DNA from: Mesorhizobium sp. WSM4904
Lineage (GTDB): Bacteria > Pseudomonadota > Alphaproteobacteria > Rhizobiales > Rhizobiaceae
Length of the DNA stretch: 64,000 nt
Direction of reading: 5' to 3'
Assembly: GCF_029674545.1 (NCBI RefSeq)
Contig: NZ_CP121354.1
Span: 2,613,001-2,677,000, forward strand
Numbering within the stretch: the first letter of the stretch is position 1; the number at the start of each line of letters is the position of its first letter. Positions 61,456 through 64,000 of the stretch are shown in pieces. The notes under the pieces were generated by a model, which searched no databases, was not told the DNA's origin, and saw only the letters and a list, made by a program, of their open reading frames with translations. Made by a program: the position numbers and the translations under genes.

Positions 61456-61654
61456 CTTTCATGCAACTATGTTTCCTGTGAAGAAAGTTTACTGTTCCCG
61501 GGCCGACCTTGCCAGCGTCTTCGGCGCCCGGTCGTTGCGCCGTATAGAAGCCAGAGCGGGTGTCGCTCCGCCGTCTCAAAACAGCCGTGCAATACGCGAA
61601 AAGCGACAGAGGCGACGGCGCAAATCCGCCAGCCCCAACTGTCGGCTGGTCAGG

Positions 61655-62779
61655 CTATTGGGTCAGCACGTTGCTGATCTCGACCATGTTGGAGCGCACG
61701 CGCAGGACATAGAAGCCCATGGTCGTCAGATGCGTCGGCAGGAGCCAGCCGTCCTCGCGTCCATTGGCGATGATGAAGGGCTGGATGCGCAGCGCCGAGA
61801 CGAACTGCGCGTCCATCGTGTCCCATAGGTTCTGCAGGTGCTTTTCCTTGATCACGCCCTCGAAGTCTGCCTGAGCGCCCTTCATCAGCCCGTAATAGGC
61901 ATAGAGCTGGCCGTAGGCGAACCAGAAGCGATCGTCGGCGCGGAAGTCGAACCAGCCGTCATTGTGGTTCTCGGCGCGCTCCTTGAGGATCGCCGAGGTC
62001 GAGCCGATGTCGCTGGCGATACGGTCGATATATTGCTTCAGATTGTCGGCGCGGGCGTCAAACGTCGCCTGGCAGGTGGCCAGCCGCGCATTGAAGGAGC
62101 GCAGTTTGCGCACCGCGTCGCGATAATAGCTCGGCGTCGGCGTCTTCGGGCCGAACGGGTTCAAGCCGAAATACCATGTGTATTCGTCGAATTGCAGATT
62201 GCCGCGCGCGTCCTGCAGGTCGCTGTCGATCTGCGAGGTCGTGCGCACGCGTCCGAGATTGTCGGCAAGCTCGGTCGCGGTGCGCCGCACCGCCTGGTTG
62301 ATGCCACGCTGGAAAGAGGCCTTGTTGTCCATCCATGGCGTGTGGTCCCAGTCGATGCCGAACAAGCCGAGCTTGTAGAGGATCATCGACGAGATCCAGG
62401 CATTCTGGTTGACATTGAAGTCGGTAAGATCGGCCGCCACCTGGGCGATCGCCGAGTTGCCGCAGGTCTTGGCCGTGTCGGTGCCGGCGCCGGCAGAAAC
62501 CTGCTCGCCGGCCGACACGTTGCGCGTCTCGAAGGTGTATTTGTCGGGATAGTTCGGCTCGAAATTGTTCCACCACTGGGTGGCATAGAAGAAATTGGCG
62601 TAAAGGCCGATCAGCACCAGGATGGCGAGGCCCACCACCGCCTTCAGGATCCAGCCGCGCTGCCCGTACCAGCGGCCGACCCACATGAACGGCCACAGGA
62701 TGATGCCGACGACGAAGCCGATGCCGCGGCCGATCCATTGGAAAATCTGGGTGAAGAAATTCACGATCGGATCAAGCAT
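61655..62779 (-). CDS. DUF2333-family membrane-anchored protein
   Basis: This 374-residue protein has an N-terminal WPFMWVGRWYGQRGWILKAVVGLAILVLIGLYANFFYATQWW membrane anchor and a periplasmic domain with NVNQNAWISSMILYKLGLFGIDWDHTPWMDNKASFQRGINQAVRRTATELADNLGRVR, the DUF2333 pattern. The start at 62779 is favoured over GTG 62791 but both are possible. It is 15 bases downstream of the next gene on the same strand. Function unknown. Confidence 0.88.
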   Translation of the reverse strand: MLDPIVNFFTQIFQWIGRGIGFVVGIILWPFMWVGRWYGQRGWILKAVVGLAILVLIGLYANFFYATQWWNNFEPNYPDKYTFETRNVSAGEQVSAGAGTDTAKTCGNSAIAQVAADLTDFNVNQNAWISSMILYKLGLFGIDWDHTPWMDNKASFQRGINQAVRRTATELADNLGRVRTTSQIDSDLQDARGNLQFDEYTWYFGLNPFGPKTPTPSYYRDAVRKLRSFNARLATCQATFDARADNLKQYIDRIASDIGSTSAILKERAENHNDGWFDFRADDRFWFAYGQLYAYYGLMKGAQADFEGVIKEKHLQNLWDTMDAQFVSALRIQPFIIANGREDGWLLPTHLTTMGFYVLRVRSNMVEISNVLTQ

Positions 62780-62794
62780 GGCTCTCGTCACCCC

Positions 62795-64000
62795 TCAGTC
62801 AGTCAAGCCGTAAAGGCGCGCGCGGAACGCCGCCTTGTCCTTCAAATATGTGGTTTTCAGAACGTCCACAACATGCGATCGCCAGGCGTCGCTGAAGCCG
62901 TCGAAGTCCCGGTAGAAGCCCGGTTTGTTGAAGACGTAGCGCGAGACGAAGTCCTGCGGCACGAAATCCGAGATCAGCTGGTTGGTAAGCCAGGCATCGG
63001 GATGATCGGGCCTGGCGCGCACGACCAGGAAGCGCTGGCGCGGCGGAACGTCCTCGACCTTGAGATGGCCGAACTGGGCGATTTCGCGCTTGGCGGCGTT
63101 GAGGAACGGGAAGTTGCCGTCGCTGGCAATCAGGTCGGCATGGCCGTGGATCCAGGTCTGCAGCCAGACCTTGTCGACATCCGTCAGGTTGCGGTTGGGC
63201 TCGGCGTCGCGGATCAGCGCCCGCACCACCATCTCGGCGCGATGCTCGAGATAGCCCGAGGCCTCGATCCAGGAGGCGCGCGGCAAGTCAAGGCGACCGG
63301 TGGCGGCGAGGAAACGGAACACCTTGTCGGCGTCGTTGATCGACAGATAGCTCACCTGCCACGGCCGCGAGCGGCGGAAGCCCGGTGCTGCCGGGTCGCA
63401 GATCACCGTCGTCATATCGGGATCGACAAAGACGTAGAGCCCGCCGAAATGGCTCGTCCAGTAGGCGTTGTGGCGGAAGATCACCTGGTCGGGGACAAGC
63501 GCGTTCTCGCGGATGTCGCCGCAGACCTTGGCGAGATCGACCATGCGCTCGAGCATGGCATTGTTGCGCCAGGCGTCGGGCTCCTGTTTCAGTCGGTCAA
63601 CAAGCTTGCCGAGCTCGGCCGCCTTGCCCAGCACGTCCTCGGCCGACAGCACCTTGAATTCGACCTGGTTGATCGAAAGCAGATCCTCGATGTCGTTGAC
63701 CTTGGGAACGGAGTCCTCGATCTCGCCGTAGATGACGTCCTTGATGGTCAGAGCGTCGATGGCGCGCTGGTTCTTGGACATGAATTCGAACATCAGCTGC
63801 GAGGTGTTGGAAAAGGCGGTGTGCACCACCGGCAGGTCGATCTGCGACGGCGTCAGGATGATGAAGCGGCGGTTGACCTCGTTGGGATCGAGATAGTCGT
63901 AGTCGCCGCATTCCTCGGCCACCTCGGGCGAAAAACCGGTGCGGTCGATCTGGAAGCTCGTCAGCTTGGTGGGCTCGAGACCGAAGGCGACGAGCGCCTT
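62795..64000 (-). CDS. Conserved rhizobial protein, 5' end outside the window (DUF6638-like)
   Basis: The frame is open through the right edge: a further 26 codons (KALVAFGLEPTKLTSFQIDRTGFSPE) precede the first internal GTG at 63922, so the true start is beyond 64000. Visible sequence includes VAEECGDYDYLDPNEVNRRFIILTPSQIDLPVVHTAFSNTSQLMFEFMSKNQRAIDALTIKDVIYGEIEDSVPKVNDIEDLL. It resembles the uncharacterised DUF6638-type proteins found with DUF2333 genes. The pair is probably functional together. The family label is tentative. Confidence 0.8.
   Translation of the reverse strand, partial: KALVAFGLEPTKLTSFQIDRTGFSPEVAEECGDYDYLDPNEVNRRFIILTPSQIDLPVVHTAFSNTSQLMFEFMSKNQRAIDALTIKDVIYGEIEDSVPKVNDIEDLLSINQVEFKVLSAEDVLGKAAELGKLVDRLKQEPDAWRNNAMLERMVDLAKVCGDIRENALVPDQVIFRHNAYWTSHFGGLYVFVDPDMTTVICDPAAPGFRRSRPWQVSYLSINDADKVFRFLAATGRLDLPRASWIEASGYLEHRAEMVVRALIRDAEPNRNLTDVDKVWLQTWIHGHADLIASDGNFPFLNAAKREIAQFGHLKVEDVPPRQRFLVVRARPDHPDAWLTNQLISDFVPQDFVSRYVFNKPGFYRDFDGFSDAWRSHVVDVLKTTYLKDKAAFRARLYGLTD

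Larger units (their letters stand above)
61344..61654. other. Intergenic region upstream of fhs
   Basis: These 311 bases contain the fhs promoter (61427-61455) and inverted repeat (61382-61402). The left of the neighbouring DUF2333 gene has no visible terminator. I see no gene in the rest. Confidence 0.5.

Overview
The window reads as chromosomal DNA of an alphaproteobacterium of the Rhizobiales, most likely Mesorhizobium or a close relative. By eye it is GC-rich, with long shadow frames opposite most genes. It carries the CtrA/SciP/ChpT cell-cycle genes, an EipA homologue, a fused trpE(G) behind a WWW trpL leader, TGA-N9-TCA iron boxes, and at least eight copies of a dispersed two-hairpin intergenic repeat. 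No phage, integrase, transposase or CRISPR was found. The genus is inference; the order is well supported.

Layout. 1-11044 is one forward operon: a CUT2 (ribose-type) sugar ABC transporter with two permeases, then an SDR, a CaiB-type CoA-transferase, an enoyl-CoA hydratase, an aldose-epimerase-like protein, a family I CoA-transferase and an SMP-30 lactonase. It mixes sugar uptake with CoA-thioester chemistry. A tRNA-Met, a Gfo/Idh/MocA oxidoreductase and mnmA follow. 13697-21007 is the cell-cycle neighbourhood: sciP, fliJ, ctrA, an orphan receiver, chpT, eipA and a coiled-coil membrane protein, with a quinone oxidoreductase/HxlR pair inserted. The DNA upstream of ctrA carries four GANTC (CcrM) sites in 77 bp, and sciP is preceded by four TTA half-sites exactly 11 bp apart.

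21050-32209 holds mixed housekeeping and accessory genes: an rRNA/tRNA methylase, ArsR, HugZ-like, AMACR-like, SDR, GNAT, glutathionyl-hydroquinone reductase, Nudix, a phosphoesterase, a hydrolase and a TPR protein. 32404-34414 is leuA with an unannotated leucine-rich leader peptide. 34607-36868 is a three-gene ATP-grasp/esterase/NTF2 cassette. 36912-40352 is an iron locus: a DUF2218-siderophore-interacting protein and a TonB receptor, each with its own TGA-N9-TCA box. 40489-48079 has an MFS/LysR pair, two SDRs, an AbrB-type permease, a monooxygenase, a DsrE-like protein and a duplicated secreted protein.

48118-48787 is a vapBC toxin-antitoxin pair with an operator. 48790-55282 has a CDF transporter, trpE(G) with a full trpL attenuator, an aspartoacylase-like enzyme, a MerA-like flavoprotein and a small membrane protein. 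55514-57810 has a frameshifted sugar O-acetyltransferase, a GlxA-type regulator and a divergent cysteine hydrolase. 58031-64000 ends with a small secreted protein, an unknown membrane protein, fhs, and a pair of conserved membrane/cytosolic proteins, the last cut by the window end. The strongest regulatory signals are the trpL and leuA leaders, the ctrA/sciP upstream sites, the two iron boxes and a 20-bp-periodic operator array at 25985-26034.
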